21,931 nucleotides of DNA from Actinomycetes bacterium (GTDB lineage: Bacteria > Actinomycetota > Acidimicrobiia > Spongiisociales > UBA5794), in NCBI GenBank assembly GCA_023336855.1, contig JAMBLK010000213.1, positions 1 to 21,931 on the forward strand, in the 5' to 3' direction. Numbering within the stretch: position 1 is the first letter of the stretch; each line of letters starts with the position of its first letter. A model generated the notes under the pieces. The model made no database searches and had not been told where the DNA came from. It worked only from the letters and a program-made list of their open reading frames with translations. This document shows positions 14,278 to 21,676 of the stretch, one piece after another. Both the position numbers and the translations under genes were made by a program.

Positions 14278-15417
14278 TCATCTTCCCGGTGGGGCGTGGA
14301 TGGGTGGCAGGAGGCGGCGTCGCTGGGGCGGGCTCTCGGGTTCGATCCGGAATCCTCTGCCGTGAATCATGACGTGGTGGTGGTACCAACACAGAGTCGT
14401 CAGGTTCGTGGCGTCCGTTGCTCCGCCTTGACTCCACGGGATCATGTGATGCGCCTGGAGGCGGTACCGGCTTGTACAGCCCGCGATCGTGCAGCCGTCA
14501 TCACGAGCCAACACGAATCGCCTCAGTCTCGGCGGAATGACCCGACTCCGGCGGCCCATGTCCAGTGGTGTCCCGTCGGTGGTGCGTGCAGTGACCTCAA
14601 TCGCGCCATCGCACAGTATCGCTTCGAGCGTGTTGACCCCGACCCTGGGTCCGCCGTCGATCCACACCCCGGCCTCGCCTGAAGCCGGTGCGGCATCGCC
14701 TGCGTCCATGAAGACCGATAACAGCGGCGTCGCCGATTCGGTACTCGAACCGTCTGATCCCGCGAGGCTGTCGAGGCTGATGGCCCACAGGGCGTCGGCG
14801 TAGCGGGTCGTACGAGCTTCCGGCATGTCGTTGGGCAGTTGATCGGCCTTCGCATCCAACGCGTCAACGAGACTCCGTCCCGCCAACCCTGGGAGTGTGG
14901 CGTAGACCCTCCACGATGATTGGTCGAGGTTCGGCTGCGCGATCACATACCGGTCCCGAAATGCCGCCTGCTCATCATCACGCGTAAGACGATGCCGTCG
15001 GGCGGTGAGCCGTGATAGGGCGTCAACGCCGTAGCGCCAACAATCGTCAACCAACGTCGTGTCGTCTTCACCAGGGCCGGCGGTCTTCGCGACAGCCCAG
15101 ACCCGATCAAACGACACCGTGCCATCGTGGGCTGTGGCGGTGACGTTCGGCAGAGCTTCGAGCCTGCGTGCGGTTGTGACGAGCTTCCGGGCGGTGTCGG
15201 AGTGCACATCGAGGCGTCCGGTGACCCACTCGGTCATCGTGCGGCACCCGTCAGCAGTGTGCGTCTGACGTCGGTCGGCCTCGCGGATCAGGACCATCTG
15301 TGCCGCACGCATCCGGCCGATCATCGCCTCGGCGTTGATCATCTGCTGCTCGAGCGCATCCGTCGATAACTCATCAACCGGATACTCGACAGTGATGGGA
15401 TTGCTGATCGTGTCCAT
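14278..15417 (-). CDS. DUF222/HNH endonuclease (13E12-type)
   Basis: The 379-residue protein has an N-terminal DUF222 region (about 10-270), containing the LEQQMINAEAMIGRMRAAQM helix, a DGCRTMTEWV segment and an HDGTVSFDRVWAVAKT stretch. A C-terminal HNH nuclease domain (about 300-360) follows: C309/C314, HH at 323-324, GGATDATNLTTLCWYHHH with N338 and C343, and HGRGF near the end. These proteins occur in many copies in actinobacterial genomes, often called 13E12 repeat family, and are thought to be mobile or homing-type nucleases; activity here is inferred. It stands alone between two plus-strand genes. A TACGTT box six bases before its ATG suggests a leaderless transcript. The domain set is complete with no frameshift. 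Confidence 0.88.
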   Translation of the reverse strand: MDTISNPITVEYPVDELSTDALEQQMINAEAMIGRMRAAQMVLIREADRRQTHTADGCRTMTEWVTGRLDVHSDTARKLVTTARRLEALPNVTATAHDGTVSFDRVWAVAKTAGPGEDDTTLVDDCWRYGVDALSRLTARRHRLTRDDEQAAFRDRYVIAQPNLDQSSWRVYATLPGLAGRSLVDALDAKADQLPNDMPEARTTRYADALWAISLDSLAGSDGSSTESATPLLSVFMDAGDAAPASGEAGVWIDGGPRVGVNTLEAILCDGAIEVTARTTDGTPLDMGRRSRVIPPRLRRFVLARDDGCTIAGCTSRYRLQAHHMIPWSQGGATDATNLTTLCWYHHHVMIHGRGFRIEPESPPQRRRLLPPIHAPPGR

Positions 15418-15423
15418 ACACGC

Positions 15424-15429
15424 AACGTA
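15424..15429 (-). promoter_or_regulatory. Putative -10 box of the HNH gene, leaderless
   Basis: On the minus strand TACGTT lies six bases before ATG 15417, without a Shine-Dalgarno. The rest of the 160-base divergent gap to 15577 holds no gene that I can see. Confidence 0.35.
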
Positions 15430-15564
15430 TCAACCGCCTGTGACAGAAGCGCGGTCTCATGCAGAGAAATTCGAAGAGTTTCGAGGATCCGCATCCGCCG
15501 GATCTCCCGGTCGTGTGCGGGAGAGCAGCTCCACCGTGGACCTCGGTTGTGCAGTTGAGTCGCC

Positions 15565-15570
15565 CATACT
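15565..15570 (+). promoter_or_regulatory. Possible -10 box (CATACT) of the aminotransferase gene
   Basis: CATACT lies seven bases before ATG 15578. No Shine-Dalgarno precedes that start, which supports a leaderless transcript, though the hexamer is a weak match. Confidence 0.3.
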
Positions 15571-15577
15571 TGGGCCG

Positions 15578-16615
15578 ATGATCAACCCGCATGTTCAGAG
15601 TCAGTTCCCCGGAGCAGCGGGCTACCTCAATACGGCCAGCCTCGGCCTGCCGCCCCTCGCCTCTGTCTCTGCGCTACAAGCCGCTATCACTGACTGGCAG
15701 GCCGGCCGAGCCGAGCCAGCGAACTACGACGAGGACGTGGCGGCTGCTCGCAGGTTGTTCGCGGGACTCGTGTCGACCCCGGTCGAGTGGGTGGCCGTGG
15801 GGAGCCAGGTATCGGCGCTGGTCGGCATGGTGGCGACTGCTCTGCGACCCGGGGCGCGTGTGGTGTGCCCGGAAGGCGAGTTCACATCCGTGTTCTTCCC
15901 GTTCCTTGCCCGTAACGATCTCGACGTCGACGTGGAGTTCGTGCCGCTCGAACAGCTTCCTTCTTCGATCGGACCCGGGACCGACCTTGTTGCGTTCAGC
16001 GCGGTGCAGTCGGCTGACGGAAGAGTCGCCGATCTCGAAGCTATCAGGACGGCGTCGGCCGCGAGCGGTGCTCTCACTCTTGTGGATGCAACACAGGCGA
16101 TCGGGTGGCTCCCGATCGACGCAACCGAGTTCGACTTCACTGTGACGGGCGCATACAAGTGGCTCCTCAGCCCTCGTGGCACCGCCTTCATGACCATCCG
16201 GCCCGAACTCGTCGAGCAGGTCCAGCCGTTGTATGCCGGCTGGTATGCAGGGGACGATCCCTGGAAGAGCATCTACGGCATGCCGATGCAACTCGCCTCC
16301 GACGCCAGACGCTTCGACCTGTCGCCTGGTTGGCTCGCCTGGGTCGGCACCGTGTCTGCGCTTCGACTTGTGGACGCCATCGGCATCGACGCGATCCATG
16401 ACCACAACGTCGACCTGGCCAACTCCTTCCTCACCCAACTCGGGATGGAGCCTTCAAACTCGGCGATCGTGTCCCTCGATCTCGGAGCAGACTTCGAAGC
16501 CGCGAGTCTGGATGGATTCAGCACGGCCTACCGCTCGGGTCGTCTTCGAGTCTCCTTCCACCTGTACAACACCGGTGAGGATGTGAACCGCCTGGCCAGA
16601 GTCACGAACCGCTAA
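15578..16615 (+). CDS. Class V aminotransferase-fold PLP enzyme
   Basis: I place the start at ATG 15578; the frame is open further upstream, but the family's N-terminus begins here (YLNTASLGLPPLASV). The 345-residue product shows the class V core: LVDATQAIGWLPID (168-181), holding the Asp (D170) that contacts the PLP pyridine nitrogen and Q173, and the GAYKW motif with Lys195, the Schiff-base lysine. The SPRGTAF loop follows, and a C-terminal RVSFHLYNTGEDVNRL segment completes the small domain. The class includes cysteine desulfurases, kynureninases and isopenicillin-N epimerase-like proteins. No desulfurase active-site Cys loop is apparent, so an epimerase- or lyase-like role is more likely. 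It is transcribed alone, facing the convergent asnA gene 25 bases away. Confidence 0.85.
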   Translation: MINPHVQSQFPGAAGYLNTASLGLPPLASVSALQAAITDWQAGRAEPANYDEDVAAARRLFAGLVSTPVEWVAVGSQVSALVGMVATALRPGARVVCPEGEFTSVFFPFLARNDLDVDVEFVPLEQLPSSIGPGTDLVAFSAVQSADGRVADLEAIRTASAASGALTLVDATQAIGWLPIDATEFDFTVTGAYKWLLSPRGTAFMTIRPELVEQVQPLYAGWYAGDDPWKSIYGMPMQLASDARRFDLSPGWLAWVGTVSALRLVDAIGIDAIHDHNVDLANSFLTQLGMEPSNSAIVSLDLGADFEAASLDGFSTAYRSGRLRVSFHLYNTGEDVNRLARVTNR

Positions 16616-16640
16616 CAGCCGATGGGACGAAGGGTGCGGG

Positions 16641-17771
16641 CTACTCCAGGACGAAGATGTTGCGCTCGGCGCACATGTCCTTGAGGACCTGTGGCCACAC
16701 CGTCACCGATACCTCTCCCAGGTGCGCCTTTCTCAGCAGGTACATGTACGTCCGCGACTGGCCGATCCCTCCGCCGATCGACAGCGGGATCTCGTCGTTC
16801 ATGATCGCCTGGTGATAGGGCAGATCGAGGAAGTCCAACTGCCCGGTCATCTCGAGCTGGGTGCGCAGCGTCTCCTTCGTCACCCGGACGCCCATCGACG
16901 TCAGCTCGTGACGACGCTTCGTGACCGGGTTCCACACCAGGATGTCTCCGTTGAGCCCATGCATGGGTCGCCCGTCGACCGAGACCGTCTCGGTGACCCA
17001 ATCGTCGTAGTCGGCGGCTCGCATCTCGTGCGGATAGCCGTCCTCGAGCGTCCAACCGATGCCGTAGATGAAGACCGCCGGATGGTCCTGAAGGATCGCC
17101 GTCTCCCTCTCCTTGCGGGGAAGGTCCGGGTATCGGGCGAGGAGATCCTCGGCGTGGATGAAGTACAGCTCTTCGGGGATGGCGGGAAATCTGGGGTCAT
17201 AGAGCTGCGGGAACAGCTCCAACGCGTGCTGCGAGGCCCCGTGAAGCACCTTCCAGATCCGTTGCACCGTGTCGGTGAGGTACTCGAGCGTCCGATCGTC
17301 GCGGCGGATCACTTTCTCCCAGTCCCACTGGTCGACGTAGGCCGAGTGATCATGGTCGAGGAAGTAGTCCTTGCGGACCGCCTTCATGTCCGTGCAGATG
17401 CCTTCACCCGGCCGCATGCCGAACTGTTCGAGCGCGACGCGTTTCCACTTCGTGGCGGCCTGGACGACCTGAGCATCGATCGGATGGACGTCGTGATCGT
17501 TGCTGATGTGGAACTCGACGGGTCCGCGCGATCCGTCGCGGTCGAGATAGTCATTCACGCCGCTAACCGAGTCCACGATCAGGGGGACCTGGACCATCAT
17601 CAGACCGAGTTCACGACAGAGGTGCTCTTCGATGTAGGTCTTGACGGCGAAGACGGCCTCCATGGTCTCGCGGCTACTCAACGCCGACTTGTAGTCATCG
17701 GGAAGCGCACGCGCCAGGTCGTCGTAGTTCCCGATGCCGGGTCCGGCGAGGTCGGCGGTCTTGTCTGCCAT
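16641..17771 (-). CDS. asnA: Aspartate-ammonia ligase (asparagine synthetase A)
   Basis: The 376-residue enzyme makes asparagine from aspartate, ammonia and ATP in the cytoplasm. Diagnostic segments are HDVHPIDAQVVQAATKWKR, GEGICTDMKAVRKD, YVDQWDWEKVI, ADYDDWVT, HGLNGDILVWNPVTKRRHELTSMG and the motif-3-like SIGGGIGQSR (331-340), in the order seen in E. coli AsnA. It is about 45 residues longer than the E. coli enzyme, with extra loops around residues 70-85 and 185-200 and an N-terminal extension. The ATG at 17771 has GGAGG eight bases upstream on the minus strand (17780-17784). A TACGGT further upstream could be its promoter. Actinobacteria more often use the glutamine-dependent AsnB, so the presence of AsnA is a mild oddity. 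It lies 81 bases downstream of the GNAT gene. Confidence 0.93.
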   Translation of the reverse strand: MADKTADLAGPGIGNYDDLARALPDDYKSALSSRETMEAVFAVKTYIEEHLCRELGLMMVQVPLIVDSVSGVNDYLDRDGSRGPVEFHISNDHDVHPIDAQVVQAATKWKRVALEQFGMRPGEGICTDMKAVRKDYFLDHDHSAYVDQWDWEKVIRRDDRTLEYLTDTVQRIWKVLHGASQHALELFPQLYDPRFPAIPEELYFIHAEDLLARYPDLPRKERETAILQDHPAVFIYGIGWTLEDGYPHEMRAADYDDWVTETVSVDGRPMHGLNGDILVWNPVTKRRHELTSMGVRVTKETLRTQLEMTGQLDFLDLPYHQAIMNDEIPLSIGGGIGQSRTYMYLLRKAHLGEVSVTVWPQVLKDMCAERNIFVLE

Positions 17772-17852
17772 GGCGTGCGCCTCCTGCAGTGTCGGCTCCA
17801 GTCCTCACGCACCGTATCCCTGCGAGCTGGGTCGTCATAGGGGCCGGAGTCT

Positions 17853-18233
17853 CTACGGACAGGGGCTTTCGGCGGTAAAGCCGGTCCTCTCCATGGGCTT
17901 GGTGTAGCCGTCGAGGAGATGCCACGGCGAGAAGCCGACGCTCGCATAGAGAGCCCGGGACGCCTCGTTGGCACCTTCGTTGACGACGGTGGCGTACTCC
18001 ATCCCCTCGGCCGCCATCGCTTTCATGGCGAAGAGGAGCAGCGCCTTGCCGAGACCCCGCCGGCGATGGCCCGGGTGCGTGCCGACGGGTTCGAAGAGAC
18101 CCGTGCGGTTCAAATGGTCGTGCCAGGTGACGGTGAACGCTGCGAGCGTGCCATCGGTCTCTGCGATCGCGGCGGCATTGAAGGCCTGGAGAAGCGCGAC
18201 GTCGGTCTCGCCCTCATACCGACGAACGTTCAT
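17853..18233 (-). CDS. Short GNAT-family N-acetyltransferase
   Basis: The 126-residue product carries the GNAT acetyl-CoA-binding signature FEPVGTHPGHRRRGLGKALL (48-66), including the R/Q-x-x-G-x-G/A loop. After it come a helix (LFAMKAMAAEGMEYATV) and the NEGANEASRALYASVGF motif of the C-terminal strand pair. Related actinobacterial proteins with this PVGTHPxHRRRGLG block usually have a longer N-terminal part. Here only about 25 residues precede ETDGTLAAFTVTW, which suggests an N-terminal shortening or internal deletion. The acceptor substrate is unknown. Its ATG overlaps the HAD stop (ATGA), so it is translated by coupling after the HAD hydrolase and probably shares its promoter. Confidence 0.8.
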   Translation of the reverse strand: MNVRRYEGETDVALLQAFNAAAIAETDGTLAAFTVTWHDHLNRTGLFEPVGTHPGHRRRGLGKALLLFAMKAMAAEGMEYATVVNEGANEASRALYASVGFSPWHLLDGYTKPMERTGFTAESPCP

Positions 18234-18877
18234 CGTTCGAGCTGCGCGGCGACACGAACTGCAGCCGCCAGCGTATCGGCCACGGGTACGCCGGCATCTT
18301 CGAGATGGGATCTGTGATGCGAGCCCCCGTCGTACAGGACACAGGCCGTTCCAACGACACCGGCGGCAGCGGCATCGTCGAGGGAATCACCGATCATGAC
18401 CACGGACCCGGCGTCGATATCGAGTTCCGACAGGTGCTGGATCAAGTGGGCCGCCTTCTCGCCTCCCGCGTCGTTCCGATTGCCCTGAACCAGGGTCATT
18501 CGCTCGTCCAGACCACGACGCTCCACGCAAGCCGTCAGGTCTTTCTCCCACCACATCGACAGGATCGACTGGGTCCAGCCGCGAGCCTCCACGTCGTCGA
18601 TCGATGCGAGAGCATCGGTGGTGAGGGGGACGCGATCGAGCGCCCCTCCGTAGTGCTCGTGGAACACCCGGTCGAGTGTGGACCATTCCTCGTCTGAGAT
18701 CGGTCGCTCGAGGAGTCGGACGTAGAAGCGATCGACCGGTCGGGTGAAGTACTGGCGGTAGTCGTTCTCATCGATCGGCGACTCCCCGATTGCCGCGAGC
18801 GCGGCGTTGACCGACTCGACGACGATCGGCAGGTCATCGACGAGTGTGCCGTTCCAGTCCCAAACCACGTGGATCAC
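18230..18877 (-). CDS. HAD-family hydrolase (phosphoglycolate-phosphatase-like)
   Basis: The 215-residue protein starts at GTG 18877 and has the HAD motifs in order. Motif I is VVWDWNGTLVDD with the nucleophile D7. Motif II is probably SILSMWW (about 104-110), motif III lies in the GGEKAAH region, and motif IV is VMIGDSLDDAAAA (about 159-171). A cap insertion follows motif I, as in phosphoglycolate- or beta-phosphoglucomutase-type C1-cap enzymes. The second acidic residue of motif I (normally DxD) is Asn9 here, in a DWNGT sequence. In family terms this weakens general acid/base catalysis, although DWNGT variants are seen in this group. The substrate cannot be called. A TAACCT box lies eight bases before the start, indicating a leaderless divergent transcript next to the LOG gene. 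It is followed in the same operon by the GNAT gene. Confidence 0.85.
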   Translation of the reverse strand: MIHVVWDWNGTLVDDLPIVVESVNAALAAIGESPIDENDYRQYFTRPVDRFYVRLLERPISDEEWSTLDRVFHEHYGGALDRVPLTTDALASIDDVEARGWTQSILSMWWEKDLTACVERRGLDERMTLVQGNRNDAGGEKAAHLIQHLSELDIDAGSVVMIGDSLDDAAAAGVVGTACVLYDGGSHHRSHLEDAGVPVADTLAAAVRVAAQLER

Positions 18878-18885
18878 GATCGTGC

Positions 18886-18891
18886 AGGTTA
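18886..18891 (-). promoter_or_regulatory. Putative -10 box (TAACCT) of the HAD/GNAT operon
   Basis: On the minus strand TAACCT is followed by exactly eight bases and then GTG 18877. It overlaps the plus-strand -10 candidate of the LOG gene by two bases within AGGTTAGGTT. Confidence 0.45.
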
Positions 18892-18895
18892 GGTT
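18890..18895 (+). promoter_or_regulatory. Putative -10 box (TAGGTT) of the LOG gene
   Basis: TAGGTT is followed by exactly eight bases and then ATG 18904, and there is no Shine-Dalgarno. The two divergent start codons are separated by only 26 bases, so the two promoters must share or compete for this DNA. Confidence 0.45.
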
Positions 18896-18903
18896 GGCGC
18901 CAG

Positions 18904-19962
18904 ATGCGAACGTACGAAATGGGAGACAGAGACCTTGATGAGGCTGTAGACGCCCTCATCGAACTGGCCGCGGATACGGAGGGTTCGAACAACGCCGATC
19001 TGATTCGTGAGTTGATCGTGACTTCGCTCAAGACTCTGCGCGGTGGCACGGAGCGCGGCGACGTGAAGCTGATGAACAGCACGCTCAAGGAGCTGCGCTA
19101 CTCGTTCCTCGTCTTCCAGCGGTACCGCCACGTCCGCAAGGTCACGATGTACGGTTCGGCGAGGGTCGAACCCCACGATCCGAATTACGAACTGGCTGCT
19201 GAGTTCGCAAGACGCATGGTCGACGAACACCAGTGGATGGTCGTCACCGGAGCAGGCCCGGGGATCATGGAGGCGGGGAACCGCGGTGCCGGCAGCGACT
19301 ATTCGTTCGGTGTCAACGTGCGGCTCCCCTTCGAGGCGGGAGCGAATCCATGGGTCCACGAGAGCCGCCTCATCAACTACAAGTACTTCTTCACTCGCAA
19401 GCTGACATTCGTCAAGGAGTCCGATGCCTTCGTCCTCTTCCCCGGCGGATTTGGCACACTCGACGAGGCATTCGAGCTCCTGACCCTGATCCAGACCGGC
19501 AAGTCGGATCTTCACCCCGTGGTCATGTTGGAAGCGCCGGGCACCGGATACTGGGATCCGTGGGTTCACCTGGTCGACACACTCGTTGACCAAGGACTCA
19601 TCGCATCTGATGACCTAAATCTGTTCACCGTCACGACTGACCTCGATGAAGCGATCGCCGAGATCCGATCCTTCTACACGGTGTATCACTCGCAGAGATA
19701 CGTTGACGGAGACCTGATCCTGCGGCTCAATGTCGAACCGAGCGACGCTCTCGTCGAGGAGCTCAACGATCAATTCAGCGACATCGTCCCGTCCGGGCGT
19801 ATCGAAATGATCGGGGCCACCAAGGCCGAAATCGCGACGAATGATCAGATCGACCTCCCAAGACTGCGATTCCGGTTCGACCGGCGTCATTTGGGACGTC
19901 TCCGATGTCTGATCGACCATCTCAACGGGATGGATCGACCGAGTCGGCAAGAACCGGAGTAA
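18904..19962 (+). CDS. LOG-family nucleoside-monophosphate phosphoribohydrolase-like protein
   Basis: The 352-residue product starts at ATG 18904; an alternative is ATG 18919. The Rossmann-like LOG domain (about 78-260) has VTMYGSARVEPHDPNY, the nucleotide-binding GAGPGIMEAGNRGA (116-129) and the signature PGGFGTLDE (180-188) that carries the catalytic Glu. LOG proteins release the base from nucleoside 5'-monophosphates, including cytokinin ribotides; in bacteria the in vivo substrate is often unknown. About 75 residues precede the core as helices, and about 90 follow it (LILRLNVEPSDALVEELNDQF) in an ACT-like pattern. It is therefore longer than the classic family of about 190 and belongs to a larger type. 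It probably leads a set with the isomerase-like and BtpA-like genes, although the next gene has its own -10 box. Confidence 0.85.
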   Translation: MRTYEMGDRDLDEAVDALIELAADTEGSNNADLIRELIVTSLKTLRGGTERGDVKLMNSTLKELRYSFLVFQRYRHVRKVTMYGSARVEPHDPNYELAAEFARRMVDEHQWMVVTGAGPGIMEAGNRGAGSDYSFGVNVRLPFEAGANPWVHESRLINYKYFFTRKLTFVKESDAFVLFPGGFGTLDEAFELLTLIQTGKSDLHPVVMLEAPGTGYWDPWVHLVDTLVDQGLIASDDLNLFTVTTDLDEAIAEIRSFYTVYHSQRYVDGDLILRLNVEPSDALVEELNDQFSDIVPSGRIEMIGATKAEIATNDQIDLPRLRFRFDRRHLGRLRCLIDHLNGMDRPSRQEPE

Positions 19963-19974
19963 CCGCAACACCGG

Positions 19975-19980
19975 TAGAAT
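19975..19980 (+). promoter_or_regulatory. -10 box (TAGAAT), leaderless start
   Basis: TAGAAT, one base from the TATAAT consensus, is followed by eight bases and then ATG 19989. The bases between it and the ATG include CCTCC rather than a Shine-Dalgarno. This is the best promoter candidate in the window. No clear -35 is seen. Confidence 0.5.
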
Positions 19981-19988
19981 ATCCTCCT

Positions 19989-20771
19989 ATGAGAGAGATC
20001 CTTTCAGACCTCGTCGCGGAAGAGCAGCATCTGGACCAATTCCTCCAGGGCTTATCGACGCGCGAGTGGAAGTGGCCGACACCTGCCGTCGGATGGACAA
20101 TCCAGGATCAGGTCAGTCATCTCGCATATGTCGAGAACTTCGCAGCTGAGGTCATCGCCGAGGGCAAGTCCCGCATCAAGGCAGAGAAGATCACCGACCT
20201 CAACGAGTGGACCGCCAGGGGTCCCGCCGAAGGACTCGGTCAACGCCACCAGGAAGTCATCGAGTGGTGGCGCCACGGACGCGCCGACGTCGTCGATGCG
20301 CTCTCTCGCATGCTCGCCACGGATCGTATTCCGTGGATCTACGGCGACATGAGCGCCAAGAGCTTCGCCACGATGCGCCTCATGGAGACCTGGGCGCACG
20401 GACTCGACGTCAAGGTCGCCGTCCTCGAACGGATCATCCCGATTCCGGAAGACGACCTCGAAGAGGACCAGGAGGATCCGCTGGCCGACACGCCGCGGCT
20501 CCGCCACATCGCCTGGCTCGGGCAGAAGATGCTCCCGTTCTCATTCAAAGAAGCCGGAGAGGAATTCCCCAAGCAAGGGATCCGCGTCGAACTCATGGGA
20601 CCGAAGTACGCAGCATGGCGGTTCGGCCCCGAAGACACCGACCAGGTGATCCGAGGGATGGCCGGTGATTGGTGCCGACTCGTCGTCCAGCGACAAGATG
20701 CGTCCGAGACCGGGTTGAAGGCCGCCGGCGAATCCGCTGAGAAGGCACTTGAGATCGCCCGGGCCTACTAA
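19989..20771 (+). CDS. TIGR03084-type maleylpyruvate-isomerase-like metal-binding protein
   Basis: The 260-residue protein has the DinB-like four-helix bundle of mycothiol-dependent maleylpyruvate isomerases. It opens with ILSDLVAEEQHLDQFLQGLSTREW and TPAVGWTIQDQVSHLAYVE with H44. Later comes METWAHGLDV with E133 and H137. H44/E133/H137 match the metal-ligand trio of that fold. The second half (about 180-260) carries the domain seen in TIGR03084 proteins. By family these are thiol-linked enzymes of mycothiol-using actinobacteria; the substrate is unknown, so the name is structural. I prefer ATG 19989 over an upstream in-frame ATG at 19905, because of the TAGAAT box and the family N-terminus. 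The next gene starts four bases after its stop. Confidence 0.82.
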   Translation: MREILSDLVAEEQHLDQFLQGLSTREWKWPTPAVGWTIQDQVSHLAYVENFAAEVIAEGKSRIKAEKITDLNEWTARGPAEGLGQRHQEVIEWWRHGRADVVDALSRMLATDRIPWIYGDMSAKSFATMRLMETWAHGLDVKVAVLERIIPIPEDDLEEDQEDPLADTPRLRHIAWLGQKMLPFSFKEAGEEFPKQGIRVELMGPKYAAWRFGPEDTDQVIRGMAGDWCRLVVQRQDASETGLKAAGESAEKALEIARAY

Positions 20772-20774
20772 GCC

Positions 20775-21542
20775 GTGTCACTCCCCCGCCTCGTCGGCAT
20801 GATCCACCTCGAACCCCTTCCGGGGGCACCCGGTTATGGCGGCTCGATGGATGCCATCCTCGATCGTGCCCGCATCGACGCCTTGGCGATCGCAACTGCC
20901 GGATTCGACGGAATCATGGTCGAGAACTTCGGCGATGCTCCGTTCTTCACCGATGACGCCCCGAAGGTGACGATCGCTGCCATGGCTCGTGCCGTCACCG
21001 AAGTGGCAGCCGTCGGCCTCCCCACCGGCGTCAACGTGTTGCGTAACGACGGCCTCGGCGCTCTCGCCGTCGCCGCTGCCACAGGAGCACAGTTCATCCG
21101 GATCAACGTCCTGTCGGGAACCATGTACACAGATCAGGGTCCGATCGTGGGTTCCGCGGCGCTCATCGCCCGAGCAAGACGAGAGCTGTGCCCGGACGTG
21201 ACCATCATGGCGGACGTGTTCGTAAAACATGCGACACCTCCTGCCGGTTTGACGCTCATCGATGCCACCAATGATCTCGTGGAACGAGCAGGAGCGGATG
21301 CCGTGATCGTGTCGGGCGCCGGCACCGGGGCAGCTACGAGCCTCGACGATCTCAAGACCGTGGCCGACCGATCCCACCTCCCGGTCTTCGTCGGATCGGG
21401 GGCCACCGCAGCGACGATCCGCGACATCCTCGCCATCGGCGATGGAGCGATCGTCGGCTCAGACACAAAGATCGACGGCATCGCGACGAACCCGGTTGAC
21501 CCTCAACGGGCCGCCGCGGTGGTCCAAGCAACCTCGGCGTAA
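20775..21542 (+). CDS. BtpA/SgcQ-family protein
   Basis: The 255-residue product starts at a GTG three bases after the preceding stop, implying translational coupling. It has the BtpA opening VGMIHLEPLPGAPGYGG and a TIM-barrel pattern: GFDGIMVENFGDAPF, LPTGVNVLRNDGLGALAVAAATGAQFIRINVL, VTIMADVFVKHATP, and a late VFVGSGATAATIRDILAIGDGAIVGS region resembling the phosphate-binding loops of TIM-barrel enzymes. BtpA was first described in cyanobacteria for photosystem I accumulation, and SgcQ in sugar operons. In a non-photosynthetic genome the role is not known, and enzyme activity on a phosphorylated substrate is only inferred. The length and domain are complete. The gene ends at a convergent boundary. 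Confidence 0.88.
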   Translation: MSLPRLVGMIHLEPLPGAPGYGGSMDAILDRARIDALAIATAGFDGIMVENFGDAPFFTDDAPKVTIAAMARAVTEVAAVGLPTGVNVLRNDGLGALAVAAATGAQFIRINVLSGTMYTDQGPIVGSAALIARARRELCPDVTIMADVFVKHATPPAGLTLIDATNDLVERAGADAVIVSGAGTGAATSLDDLKTVADRSHLPVFVGSGATAATIRDILAIGDGAIVGSDTKIDGIATNPVDPQRAAAVVQATSA

Positions 21543-21553
21543 ACGGCGGTCTA

Positions 21554-21568
21554 CCGGCTCTCAGCCGG
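21554..21568. terminator. Weak hairpin after the BtpA-like gene
   Basis: CCGGCT-CTC-AGCCGG is a 6-bp stem with a three-base loop, starting 12 bases after the stop codon. It lacks a U-tract, so intrinsic termination is doubtful. The rest of the 134-base gap to 21676 shows nothing else recognisable. Confidence 0.3.
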
Positions 21569-21676
21569 ATCGGCTCGAACAGTCCGACGGCCACGTCATC
21601 GGCCCTTCCCGCCCGACCGGAGCACGCGAGACCGCCCACATCATGACACCCAGCCGGACATGTATGGGCAGCCTGG

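Noticed and set aside
14278..15417. DUF222/HNH gene as a marker of a mobile element with defined ends
   Set aside because: I found no terminal repeats or target-site duplication in the flanking gaps, so only the gene itself is reported.
16722..17840. Long plus-strand open frame (372 codons) opposite asnA
   Set aside because: AsnA on the minus strand is unmistakable; the opposite frame is a compositional shadow.
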